DNA of 49,382 nt from CAYPZT01 sp964415435 (GTDB lineage: Bacteria; Patescibacteriota; Microgenomatia; UBA1406; GWC2-37-13). Shown here in pieces: positions 18,172-26,285 of this stretch. The notes under the pieces are model-generated. The model did no database searches, had not been told where the DNA came from, and saw only the letters and a list, made by a program, of their open reading frames with translations. Location: NCBI GenBank assembly GCA_964415435.1, contig CAYPZT010000004.1:1-49382 (forward strand). The letters run 5' to 3'. Position numbers and translations under genes: made by a program. How positions within the stretch are numbered: the first letter of the stretch is position 1; the number at the start of each line of letters is the position of its first letter.

Positions 18172-19854
18172 ATGAAAATAGTTTCAAAGAGCAATACATC
18201 TTCGCTCAAAGAAGTCAGATCCACAACCATTTTGGATCTTCTTTTAAAAACTCGGGGCATAGACAATAGTGAAGATTTTATGAAACCGGCAGATCCCACA
18301 AAACTTCGATTAAAGGATTTTGGTAAAGAGTATATTTCTAAATCAGAAAAAGTAATAAGGCTCCTCAAAAAAATCAAAAAAGAAAACGGAATGATCGTCG
18401 TTTATACGGACTATGATGCAGATGGCATAACGGGCGGAGCAATACTTTGGGAGACCTTGCATCTTTTAGGATTTAGGGCCATGCCCTATGTTCCTGATAG
18501 AAAAACAGAAGGGTATGGATTTTCCATAAAAGGAATCGATCGAATAAAAAAAGAGTTCAATCCGGCGCTCATCATAAGTGTAGATCATGGAATCACAGCA
18601 AGAGAAAAAATTGCTTACGCCAAGAAAGTCGGTATTCCCGTTATTGTCACCGATCATCACTTAAAACCCGAAAAATTGCCAACAGCAGCTGTAGCAATTT
18701 TTCATATCCCGGCCCTCTCTGGATCCGGCGTTTCCTACTATTTTTCCAAGGAACTATACGAAGAATTTAAAAGTGATTCTTCTCAGAAAAAGTTACTGGA
18801 ACATAATTTTAATAACGATTATCTTGCACTTGCATCAATAGGTACAATTGCAGATCTTGTTCCCCTAGTCGGACCATCGAGGAATCTCGTGTTTCATGGA
18901 CTGGATGCCTGCTCACATACGAAAAGACATGGTCTTATGGAAATTCTTAGACAAGCGCGTATCATAGGTAAAAAAATCACTCCATACGAGGTAGGGTTTA
19001 TGATTGCACCCAGAATAAATGCTGTCGGAAGGCTTCGCCATGCGATTGATGCACTCCGACTTCTTTGTACTACAGACAGTAAGCGAGCTATCGAACTGGC
19101 GGGGAAGATGGGAGATATGAACCGTGAACGACAGGATCTCGTCAAGATTTCAGTCGCAGAGGCAAAAGAAATCATTAAGAAAATAAGGAGACTGCCGAAG
19201 ATTATTACGCTCGTTTCCCAAGACTGGAATGAAGGCATTATAGGTCTCATCGCCGGTAAGGTTGCCGAAGAATATAATCGCCCAGCAATTGTGATGACTC
19301 AGTCAGATGGTATTTTAAAAGGATCTGCGCGCTCGCCAGGATCGTTTCATATAACAAACTTTTTGAGAAGTCTTAAAAAGTATTTGGTTGATGTAGGTGG
19401 TCATCAGGGGGCTGGCGGATTCACGATTGAAAAGAAACATCTTAAAGCATTCCTGGCGCAGGTAGAAAAAAGAGGTAATAAAGAAGTTAGGGAAAAGGAT
19501 CTGGAAAAAATTATAACTGCCGACATCCAGATGCCATTGAGCGCCGCGACCGATACATTGGCGCATGCGCTTGAAAAACTGCAGCCGTTTGGAGTGGGTA
19601 ATACTCAGCCATTATTCTTAAGTGATGCTGAGTTAATCGACGCGAAGTTATTTGGCAAAAATAGCGAACACCTCAAACTCTACGTAAAGGATCCAGAAAG
19701 TCGATCCTTTCCGCTGGAGCTTATAGCTTTTTCTAAAGCCGACCTCTTCAAAACTCTTTCGACCGGTATGAAGCTCCAGATAGTATATGCTCTCGAAGTA
19801 GATCGATGGGGCGGATCGGAGAAGCTACGCGGCAGAGCGATTCATTTAAAATGA
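18172..19854 (+). CDS. recJ: Single-stranded-DNA exonuclease RecJ
   Basis: This 5'-3' exonuclease of the DHH family acts in recombination and repair. It has 560 residues. Metal-binding motifs are DYDADG (80-85), SVDHG (136-140) and TDHH (160-163). The DHHA1 motif GGHQGAGGF is present and an OB-like C-terminal region follows. Length and order match the family. It forms a repair pair with rmuC. Confidence 0.95.
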   Translation: MKIVSKSNTSSLKEVRSTTILDLLLKTRGIDNSEDFMKPADPTKLRLKDFGKEYISKSEKVIRLLKKIKKENGMIVVYTDYDADGITGGAILWETLHLLGFRAMPYVPDRKTEGYGFSIKGIDRIKKEFNPALIISVDHGITAREKIAYAKKVGIPVIVTDHHLKPEKLPTAAVAIFHIPALSGSGVSYYFSKELYEEFKSDSSQKKLLEHNFNNDYLALASIGTIADLVPLVGPSRNLVFHGLDACSHTKRHGLMEILRQARIIGKKITPYEVGFMIAPRINAVGRLRHAIDALRLLCTTDSKRAIELAGKMGDMNRERQDLVKISVAEAKEIIKKIRRLPKIITLVSQDWNEGIIGLIAGKVAEEYNRPAIVMTQSDGILKGSARSPGSFHITNFLRSLKKYLVDVGGHQGAGGFTIEKKHLKAFLAQVEKRGNKEVREKDLEKIITADIQMPLSAATDTLAHALEKLQPFGVGNTQPLFLSDAELIDAKLFGKNSEHLKLYVKDPESRSFPLELIAFSKADLFKTLSTGMKLQIVYALEVDRWGGSEKLRGRAIHLK

Positions 19855-19863
19855 TTCATTGGT

Positions 19864-20397
19864 TTATTCATACAAGGTGTCGGCAGTATAGCCTATCTTG
19901 TACAGTCGTTTTTTTCCCTGCGGCGGTTGAAGCGCTAAACCAAATACACCTTCCTTGCCTAATTCATGAATATGGGGAGGAATCCACGCTGTCGCAATAA
20001 GCAGAGCATCCTCTGTATCACCTTGCATCTCCTGTGTGAACGACTGTCCAATTTTATATTCCAAATAATAAGGGAGTAATATGACAGAATCGGACACCTT
20101 ATCATGCATTAATGCAGCCTTGTACAATGCGTTTCTGGCTGCCCGCTGCTTAATAGGATGGAGATGTTTAAAAGATATATAAGGATCTATTAAATGACTA
20201 ACTGCTTGCTGGAATTCTTTCCAATCTCCCTCAACGCACTGTGCATATTCTTGAGGAATTTTGAGAAGTGGTTTTGTTAAAAAATACTGAGAATAATTCT
20301 CAGTTGCTAATACCTCTGGTTGTACACCAAACATGCTTCCTGCAGCTGTTAAAGCAGTGACAACTTTGGACGGGGCTCTATCAATTGTAGTTAACAT
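19864..20397 (-). CDS. Protein of unknown function behind an attenuator-like leader
   Basis: I do not recognise this 177-residue protein. It is soluble by composition, with no membrane segment and an aromatic-rich C-terminal half (ILLPYYLEYKIG, ATAWIPPHIHELG). Its ATG comes 3 nt after the T-run of an intrinsic terminator, so expression requires readthrough or antitermination. A promoter and a 21-residue reading frame lie upstream of that terminator. Its 3' end faces recJ tail to tail, 9 nt away. Confidence 0.6.
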   Translation of the reverse strand: MLTTIDRAPSKVVTALTAAGSMFGVQPEVLATENYSQYFLTKPLLKIPQEYAQCVEGDWKEFQQAVSHLIDPYISFKHLHPIKQRAARNALYKAALMHDKVSDSVILLPYYLEYKIGQSFTQEMQGDTEDALLIATAWIPPHIHELGKEGVFGLALQPPQGKKRLYKIGYTADTLYE

Positions 20398-20400
20398 AAC

Positions 20401-20428
20401 AAAAAAACCCGCTTGTCTTAAGCGGGTT
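20401..20428 (-). terminator. Intrinsic terminator/attenuator just before the 20397 start
   Basis: On the minus strand the arms AACCCGCT and AGCGGGTT are closed by a 7-nt loop and followed by a run of Ts down to 20401. The next gene starts at 20397, so the terminator lies between its promoter and its coding region. Confidence 0.8.
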
Positions 20429-20451
20429 GAATATTTTTATCAACACCGCTC

Positions 20452-20517
20452 TTATCTCATGTTAAAGAGGTGGGGTACTGAAATAACAATATCAAGATTT
20501 GTTTCTACAAATTTCAT
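20452..20517 (-). CDS. Candidate 21-residue leader peptide
   Basis: The ATG at 20517 lies 7 nt after a TATACT box, so a leaderless mRNA would start at or near it. The frame reads MKFVETNLDIVISVPHLFNM plus Arg and stops at TAA (20454-20452), 23 nt before the terminator hairpin. No repeated regulatory codon is evident. It could be a leader peptide controlling the attenuator, or an independent tiny gene with its own terminator. Confidence 0.4.
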   Translation of the reverse strand: MKFVETNLDIVISVPHLFNMR

Positions 20518-20524
20518 ATATGAC

Positions 20525-20552
20525 AGTATATGAAATAAAAAAAATATGTCAA
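20525..20552 (-). promoter_or_regulatory. Promoter for the leader ORF and downstream unknown gene
   Basis: On the minus strand TTGACA (20552-20547) and TATACT (20530-20525) have a 16-nt spacer containing an 8-T tract. It is back to back with the aspS T-box promoter, 42 bp away. Confidence 0.7.
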
Positions 20553-20594
20553 GTGATATTATCCGCTGGATAAGCCTTATTTATAAATACTGTG

Positions 20595-20622
20595 TTGACA
20601 GATAAAGATAATTTGATATAGT
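20595..20622 (+). promoter_or_regulatory. Promoter of the aspS T-box leader
   Basis: TTGACA (20595-20600) and TATAGT (20617-20622) have a 16-nt spacer. The predicted start is near 20630, directly before the first T-box stem. Confidence 0.75.
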
Positions 20623-20630
20623 ATTGTTAT

Positions 20631-20829
20631 AGAGCTTTGAGCCTGCTGACACAGGTGAGCTGAGAGAAGAAACCCGAGTGAAACCAAGGGGATTAGACCT
20701 CTCCGGGACAAGCCCGTTATAGCTTAAGCGAAGCCAGGTGCAGAATTGTGCCTGGAGAGTAAGGTGGCACCGCCTCAAACAAGGCCCTTACAAGGTTGCG
20801 AGAAATCGTGACTTTGTAAGGGCTTTTTT
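20631..20829 (+). promoter_or_regulatory. T-box riboswitch controlling aspS
   Basis: The T-box core GGTGGCACCGC lies at 20763-20773, with TGGC (20765-20768) complementary to a tRNA end of GCCA, as in tRNA-Asp (discriminator G). GTAAGG (20759-20764) can pair with CCTTAC (20786-20791) as antiterminator. The alternative is a 10-bp terminator, GCCCTTACAA (20784-20793) with TTGTAAGGGC (20814-20823), followed by six Ts. A hairpin CCTG/CAGG presents CTGACA in its loop, with GAC (Asp codon) at 20648-20650 as a candidate specifier. A further hairpin, a Stem III candidate, is at 20733-20755. The first stem looks short; the exact Stem I fold is uncertain. Confidence 0.88.
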
Positions 20830-20845
20830 GTGTATAAATAGATAT

Positions 20846-22708
20846 ATGAAAACACTTTTCGTTGAGGATACAATCAAAAAAATAGGAGAAGAGGTCGAAC
20901 TTTATGGCTGGGTCGATACAAAGCGCGACCATCGAAAGATTGTTTTTATCGATCTTCGAGATCGTACCGGTATAGTACAGACTGTAGGCGGAGAAACTAT
21001 GAAGGAGATGTCATCAGAAGATGTTATATGGATTAGGGGCGTTGTCAAAGAAAGGCCTGCAAATTTGGTTAATTCAAAGATAAAAACAGGGAGAATCGAA
21101 ATTGAAGTCAAAGAATCAAAGATCTTAAGTAAAGCGAACGCTCTCCCTATCCCCATTTCAGGCAACGGCTACGACATAGATGAAGAGCTCCGTCTCAAAT
21201 ACCGGTATATAGATCTACGCCGCGAGCGGATGACCCGCAACCTGGTTCTTAAGTCTAAAATCACAACTTTTATCCGAAACTATCTTGCAGCAAAACAGTT
21301 TGTCGAAGTCGAAACACCGATTCTTACTAAAACAACACCGGAGGGGGCACGTGATTTTCTTGTTCCCTCAAGGCTTCAAAAAGGTAAATTCTATGCCCTT
21401 CCTCAATCGCCGCAGCAGTATAAACAGCTTCTGATGGTTGCCGGATTAGAACGATATTTTCAGATTGCCCGCTGTTTCCGCGATGAAGATCCGCGTAAAG
21501 ACCGGGCTTATGGTGAATTCACTCAGCTTGATATGGAAATGTCTTTTATTACACAGAATGATATTCTGGTTCTTATCGAGGAAATGTTTACAGCGCTCGT
21601 GAAAGATCTTTTCCCGGAAAAACGTATAAGTCAGTCGCCCTGGCCAAGACTCACCCACAAATACGTCAAGGAAAAATACGGCACCGATAAACCAGATCTC
21701 CGAAAAGATAAAAATGATCCGAATGAACTGGCTTTCTCATGGACAATAGACTTTCCTCTTTTTACTGAACAGTCAGAAGAGGACTTCTTCCACGGATCGG
21801 GAAAGGCAAAATTTGCACCATCACACCATATGTTTACATCTCCACACCCCGATGATATTCCCCTTCTTGATACAGATCCTCTTAAAGTGCGGGGTTTGCA
21901 ACATGATTTGGTTCTCAATGGATTTGAAGTAGGAGGAGGCAGTATCCGTATCCATCAGGCCGAAGTACAAAATAAAGTGTTTGATTTAATCGGTTTTACT
22001 GAAGAACAGAAAAAACAGTTCCACCATATGCTCTCAGCATTTTCGTATGGCGTACCTCCTCATGGCGGCATCGCACCAGGAATTGACAGGCTCATCATGG
22101 CGCTTTTGGGCGAGCCGTCAGTTCGCGAAGTGATTGCATTCCCCGCCTCATCCGGCGGCAAAACATCAGTTATGGAAGCGCCGTCAGAGGCTGCTGAAGA
22201 ACAGCTCCGTGAGCTTGGTATTTATCTTAAAAAGCCTGTAAGGGCTGGATCAGTATTCGAAGAGATTCTTGATCTTCTGAAAGAGCACAAATTAGAGCAT
22301 CAAGTTCTCGAACACGAGGCCGTGCTGACCTCAGAAGATGCAGCAAGAGTCCGGAATACTCCGCTTTCTGAAGGAGCAAAGGCACTGGTCATGTATGCCG
22401 ATGAAAAGCCTATTATGGTTGTGGTTCCGGCTGATAAGAAAGCAGATACGAACGCACTCAAAAAAACATATAACATCAAGGATCTGCGTATGGCAACAAG
22501 AGAAGAAGCAGAAACAGGAACCAGAACAAAAATAGGAGCAATTCCTCCATTTGGCGATCTGTTTGGAATGACATTGTATGTCGATAAAACTCTTGGAAAC
22601 AATGAAAAGATTGTCTTTAATGCCGGCGAACACACGAAGTCAATCCGCATGAAATACAAGGATTTTGAAAAAGTGACTTCTCCTATTATCGGGTCTTTTG
22701 TCAAATAA
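20846..22708 (+). CDS. aspS: Aspartyl-tRNA synthetase without GAD domain, fused to a YbaK-like domain
   Basis: This 620-residue enzyme charges tRNA-Asp. The start at 20846 follows the T-box terminator; an upstream in-frame ATG lies inside the T-box. Domains: anticodon-binding OB fold (1-105); class II core with motif 2 FRDEDPRKDR (211-220) and motif 3 GIAPGIDRLIMALLG (408-422). The roughly 100-residue GAD insertion of bacterial AspRS is reduced to a few residues between KPDLR (282-286) and WTIDFPLF. Residues 475-615 form a YbaK/ProX-like editing domain with the expected Lys (K512). RDH at 27-29 is the pattern linked to non-discriminating enzymes that also make Asp-tRNA-Asn. Confidence 0.93.
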   Translation: MKTLFVEDTIKKIGEEVELYGWVDTKRDHRKIVFIDLRDRTGIVQTVGGETMKEMSSEDVIWIRGVVKERPANLVNSKIKTGRIEIEVKESKILSKANALPIPISGNGYDIDEELRLKYRYIDLRRERMTRNLVLKSKITTFIRNYLAAKQFVEVETPILTKTTPEGARDFLVPSRLQKGKFYALPQSPQQYKQLLMVAGLERYFQIARCFRDEDPRKDRAYGEFTQLDMEMSFITQNDILVLIEEMFTALVKDLFPEKRISQSPWPRLTHKYVKEKYGTDKPDLRKDKNDPNELAFSWTIDFPLFTEQSEEDFFHGSGKAKFAPSHHMFTSPHPDDIPLLDTDPLKVRGLQHDLVLNGFEVGGGSIRIHQAEVQNKVFDLIGFTEEQKKQFHHMLSAFSYGVPPHGGIAPGIDRLIMALLGEPSVREVIAFPASSGGKTSVMEAPSEAAEEQLRELGIYLKKPVRAGSVFEEILDLLKEHKLEHQVLEHEAVLTSEDAARVRNTPLSEGAKALVMYADEKPIMVVVPADKKADTNALKKTYNIKDLRMATREEAETGTRTKIGAIPPFGDLFGMTLYVDKTLGNNEKIVFNAGEHTKSIRMKYKDFEKVTSPIIGSFVK

Positions 22709-22725
22709 TTAGGTACAATTGTTCC

Positions 22726-23628
22726 ATGAAACTTCGTTTCTATTTTTTGTTTGGATTCTTTACACTTCTCTTCCTTTTTTACCCGGGAGACTCCGAACTT
22801 ATGCATACGTTTGCCTTTAACCGCCGGCTTTTCAATACACCGGAAACTTCCCTTCAACTCAGCCTGAATCCTTTACCTGTCGTGACCGGAGTGACTGCAC
22901 CGTTTATTACCGCGGAAGGAGTATATATTGCTGATCTTCCATCCTTTACCCCAATCTACTCAAAAAACGCACGTAACAGATTTCTACCTGCTTCAACGAC
23001 CAAGGTAATCACCGCGCAGGTTGCTATGGAAGTTTTTAATCCGGACGATATCGTCACAGTCAAGCGCGTTATGGGAGAAGGTCAGATCATGGGCCTTGTA
23101 CTCAATGAAAAAATCACAGTCGAGAACCTCATTTACGGTATCCTTATCCACTCTGGCAACGATGCTGCCTATGCGCTCGCCGATGCTTATGGGTACGATA
23201 ATTTTATCGCCCGTATGAATGCAAAAGCAAAAGAACTACATATGGACAATACAAGTTTCCGTAACCCCGCCGGGTTAGACGAGTTTGATCAGTATTCCAC
23301 ACCATATGACCTGGCACTCGCTTCAAGAGCACTTCTTGACAATCCGACATTGAAAAAGACTGTTGCCATCAAAGACATTACTATTGCTGACGTAGACTTT
23401 AACTATTTTCACACCCTTTCAAATGTAAATAAGCTGCTGGGAGAAGTGCATGGCATCGGAGGACTTAAAACAGGCTATACCGAAAATGCGGGTGAAAACC
23501 TCATAAGCTTCTATAAGTTTAATGACCACCAATTTATCATTGTTCTTCTCAAAAGCCAGGACCGATTTCAGGATACACGAAATATAGTAGACTGGATAAA
23601 CAAGAACGTAACCTACGTACCCCTTTAA
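22726..23628 (+). CDS. D-alanyl-D-alanine carboxypeptidase (peptidase S11)
   Basis: This penicillin-binding protein trims peptidoglycan stem peptides outside the membrane. It has 300 residues with an N-terminal hydrophobic segment (about 4-20) as signal or anchor. The catalytic motifs are STTK (90-93), SGN (143-145) and KTG (248-250). The C-terminal beta domain of DacA is absent. TACAAT lies 6 nt before the ATG. It indicates that the cell has a peptidoglycan wall. Confidence 0.93.
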   Translation: MKLRFYFLFGFFTLLFLFYPGDSELMHTFAFNRRLFNTPETSLQLSLNPLPVVTGVTAPFITAEGVYIADLPSFTPIYSKNARNRFLPASTTKVITAQVAMEVFNPDDIVTVKRVMGEGQIMGLVLNEKITVENLIYGILIHSGNDAAYALADAYGYDNFIARMNAKAKELHMDNTSFRNPAGLDEFDQYSTPYDLALASRALLDNPTLKKTVAIKDITIADVDFNYFHTLSNVNKLLGEVHGIGGLKTGYTENAGENLISFYKFNDHQFIIVLLKSQDRFQDTRNIVDWINKNVTYVPL

Positions 23629-23630
23629 CC

Positions 23631-24689
23631 TCACTCCGCAAGATGTTCAGAAGCAACTGCAGGCAAATACGCTACAAAATTGTTGTCCCCCAAAAACACG
23701 TAGACTGGCTGCAAATATGGCTGGTAAGTGGATGGATCATAATAGCTCAGAAACATTCTTTTTACCAGGATCTGCCCATCCTGTGTTTCATTTGAAATGA
23801 TTTTTCCTTCTCCTGCCTTCAATTCTTCCCAAGCCATGTCCCCATTTTTGACCGGGTACACACCTACCTCGGCACTAGATTTTTCAAAGAATGCGACTTT
23901 AGATCTCAGCACGGTTGTAGCATTCTGATTAAATACCATGACTACATGATTTTGGCTGTTAAAGTATGTCGGCGGCACTACAGGGATAGGCGCAGGGTCA
24001 GCCGCGATATCAGGGCGATAAAAATCCACTTCAACGACATTTGCCTCCTGGGGCCTTTCAGTGGCATAGAGCCTGTTGTTCGGCACATCAAGATTGAAGT
24101 AAAGGATATTACTTTTCCCCTGTGCAAGCTCCTCTGGGTATCTGCCGACAGACTTTAAGAAATCAGAAGCTCTTTGCCTGATGGCGTCTTCATCCGGCAC
24201 AATCGCGTTCTGGAAAAAAGCCTCGTCTGTTGCGTAGTTATACTCATAGGTATAGTTGAAGTTCGTCACATCAACCACGAGATGCCGTTTTCCATCATCG
24301 AAAGTGGCTTCTTTGCCGACCAGCGTGTGCTTAACCGTCTCTGTATCAAAGCCGAGATTTTTCGCTATAGCATAGATTTTTTCACGGTACCCGAACTTTG
24401 TAGTTGCCTCTGGCAGAAAAAACACCTGAGCTGTAGGAGTAGCCGTTACTGGTTCTCCCTCGACGGTATCCAGAACAAACGACAATCCGGCGCTTGTAGT
24501 CGCACTATCGATAATAGGAGTAGGAATCTTTCCGAAGACAGGGTTTACAAAGACAGTTTTCTTTGGTGTCGTATCTATCACGAGAAAAAGGAATCTGACT
24601 AAGTAGACCAGTACAAGAACGAACAGAAACCCTAGGATAATAAAAGGCAGACTGCGGCGAAAATAGAAAGAGAGCTCTGTCAGGGACAT
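23631..24689 (-). CDS. Membrane-anchored conserved protein of unknown function
   Basis: This 352-residue protein has one N-terminal transmembrane helix (about 14-38) and a large external region with many Tyr, Asn and Thr residues and predicted beta strands. No catalytic motif is recognised. TATCAT lies 6 nt before the ATG at 24689. It ends 2 nt from the convergent carboxypeptidase gene. It may belong to the cell envelope. It is the last core-like gene before the repeat-bearing region. Confidence 0.7.
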   Translation of the reverse strand: MSLTELSFYFRRSLPFIILGFLFVLVLVYLVRFLFLVIDTTPKKTVFVNPVFGKIPTPIIDSATTSAGLSFVLDTVEGEPVTATPTAQVFFLPEATTKFGYREKIYAIAKNLGFDTETVKHTLVGKEATFDDGKRHLVVDVTNFNYTYEYNYATDEAFFQNAIVPDEDAIRQRASDFLKSVGRYPEELAQGKSNILYFNLDVPNNRLYATERPQEANVVEVDFYRPDIAADPAPIPVVPPTYFNSQNHVVMVFNQNATTVLRSKVAFFEKSSAEVGVYPVKNGDMAWEELKAGEGKIISNETQDGQILVKRMFLSYYDPSTYQPYLQPVYVFLGDNNFVAYLPAVASEHLAE

Positions 24690-24714
24690 ACATTCATGAT
24701 AGCAAAAAGGAGCA

Positions 24715-24741
24715 GCTCAGGCCAGTGAAAGTCATTAGAAT
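24715..24741. repeat. Cassette-border repeat 1 (divergent copy)
   Basis: This 27-bp block ends in ATTAGAAT (24734-24741) and matches the copy at 26721-26747 at 19 of 27 positions. It lies 18 bp beyond the stop codon of the nucleotidyltransferase-like gene (24760). It is the left-most member of the family. Confidence 0.5.
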
Positions 24742-24759
24742 TTTTTTCCTATTAAATTC

Positions 24760-25620
24760 TTATTTAGTTATACTGGCTCCACCCCCGGCGTAATACTTCA
24801 TTGCATCTTTTGCATTTTGCGGGTAGTGTTTTTCTAGTTCTATATTTATGAACGTCTTTCTTTCCCACCGTCTGATGGATTCATCGGCAACTTTCCATAT
24901 GCGGTCAGCTTTCTCTGGGGGATCTTTGGACAACCTCTCAAAAAAAGCCTTCCTATAGGGCAGAAGGCCACCACCAATGTCAAGCATAAAAGGCGGTCCT
25001 GTTCCTGCAAACCATCTTTTTCCAGGTATTATAAAACCGTTTGTCGGATCCTTCCCTTCCATAGCGAGCTCAAGATTTCGATAAATTGATAACTTACCTT
25101 CTAAATTTATGAATTCCGCTACTGGCCCTGCTGTGATACCATTTATCTGCTGTCCCATAATCTGTCTGGCTTTTCTTTGGACATATTTTTCACCTGCAAT
25201 AGTTTTGTTCAGTTCTGTGACCTTGCTGGAATCAAGTTGAGAGGTATCTAGAGGAGGATGATTAATAACATCGTCATATTCTATTTGAAAGTCTTTATTT
25301 TGAGCATGGAAACGATCGAAATTTCTTTCATAAGAGTCATGATCCAAAAATAGGACAAAATCAATATCAGCATACTGAGCAGTCTCCTGCGTAAGAATTT
25401 TTCCTTTTGTTAATGAACCGTACAGCATCATACCTGCGAAAAAAGGTACTTCGGCTTTTAATACCTTATAGGTGTGAAGAAGCGCTGCAAGTCTTTCCTG
25501 CGAGAATTTGTCTTTAGAAATTATATACCGCTCAAAAAGCGGTGGATCATATAGATCTTTTCTCGGAGTATGATTCCTACCAAGGAATTTCATGACTCTT
25601 GTGATCAACACATTTTCCAT
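24760..25620 (-). CDS. Nucleotidyltransferase-fold protein
   Basis: This 286-residue protein has a pol-beta-type nucleotidyltransferase signature: YGSLTKGK near 67-74 followed by ADIDFVLFLD near 83-92, which gives the G-S and D-x-D metal site. The rest does not match a family I know. It could modify RNA, protein or a small molecule by nucleotide transfer. It is a single gene flanked by repeats of the 27-bp family and is more AT-rich than the core genes, so it is probably acquired. Confidence 0.65.
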   Translation of the reverse strand: MENVLITRVMKFLGRNHTPRKDLYDPPLFERYIISKDKFSQERLAALLHTYKVLKAEVPFFAGMMLYGSLTKGKILTQETAQYADIDFVLFLDHDSYERNFDRFHAQNKDFQIEYDDVINHPPLDTSQLDSSKVTELNKTIAGEKYVQRKARQIMGQQINGITAGPVAEFINLEGKLSIYRNLELAMEGKDPTNGFIIPGKRWFAGTGPPFMLDIGGGLLPYRKAFFERLSKDPPEKADRIWKVADESIRRWERKTFINIELEKHYPQNAKDAMKYYAGGGASITK

Positions 25621-25668
25621 AGGTTTATTATATAAAATGGGAAGACTGCCAAGTTAGAGCTGGAGGAC

Positions 25669-25733
25669 AAAAGTTCTATTAGAGTTCTGAAGCTGATGTT
25701 TCGCCCCGAGCTTAATACGATGTTAGAACTTTT
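25669..25733. repeat. Cassette-border repeat 2 with full dyad (attC-like)
   Basis: The outer arms AAAAGTTCTA (25669-25678) and TAGAACTTTT (25724-25733) are perfect. Inner arms AAGCT (25690-25694) and AGCTT (25709-25713) nest inside. The core GTTAGAAC is at 25722-25729. A related GTTAGAGC lies at 25653-25660. The nested imperfect palindrome and size resemble integron attC sites. Confidence 0.6.
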
Positions 25734-25765
25734 ATTTAGTTAAACTGCTATAATCTTATTACGGT

Positions 25766-26239
25766 ATGGATAAATTTTTTCAATTTACCACCAATAAATC
25801 AGGAGATCGATTGGAGACTCTGCGGTTAATGCTTAAAATGTGGCGAGAAGATCCCAAACACACTGTCGATCGGCGCAATCTTGAAGATTTTTTGAATCTG
25901 GTCGATAAAGGGGTGGGAGAAGGCAAGATTGAATATATTAGGAAAACAAATGTAGGAGCAGAAGGAGCAGGTACAGACAGCATTCTCATGATTGGAACTC
26001 CAGCTTCTCCCCGGGAAAAACAGGATATATCAATACGTCCATTTATGATAAGTAAGTTATACGAACAAGGCGATCCTAAAAGTCAAAAAGTTTATTTTAC
26101 GCCTACGTATATTCCTTATATATATGTTTGGTGGGAAGAGGGAATAAGCGAGACAAATGAAATGGGGACATTTATCACTGACGATTTGAAAGGCTTTGTA
26201 AAAATTAACAAGGCAGATTTTGAGAGAACACACAAATAA
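25766..26239 (+). CDS. Protein of unknown function (only plus-strand gene in the array)
   Basis: I do not recognise this 157-residue protein. It is soluble, with a charged first half and a Tyr/Pro-rich second half (VYFTPTYIPYIYVWWEEG). TATAAT lies at 25749-25754, 11 nt before the ATG. It is opposite in direction to the other genes of the array and is bordered by repeats at both ends. Confidence 0.55.
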   Translation: MDKFFQFTTNKSGDRLETLRLMLKMWREDPKHTVDRRNLEDFLNLVDKGVGEGKIEYIRKTNVGAEGAGTDSILMIGTPASPREKQDISIRPFMISKLYEQGDPKSQKVYFTPTYIPYIYVWWEEGISETNEMGTFITDDLKGFVKINKADFERTHK

Positions 26240-26255
26240 GATAATATCTTTAAGT

Positions 26256-26282
26256 GTCCAGGCTTGTTGAGGATGTTAAGAG
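26256..26282. repeat. Cassette-border repeat 3
   Basis: This 27-bp block begins GTCCAGGCTTGT and ends with the core variant GTTAAGAG (26275-26282). It has the same length and base order as the copies ending at 26747, 27997 and 28765. It lies 3 bp before the end of the GIY-YIG gene. Its dyad partner is weak (CTTTAAG near 26248). Confidence 0.5.
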
Positions 26283-26285
26283 GTA

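Noticed and set aside
20738..20845. N-terminal extension of aspS by an in-frame ATG
   Set aside because: It lies inside the T-box antiterminator and terminator, and the AspRS family begins at the residues coded from 20846.
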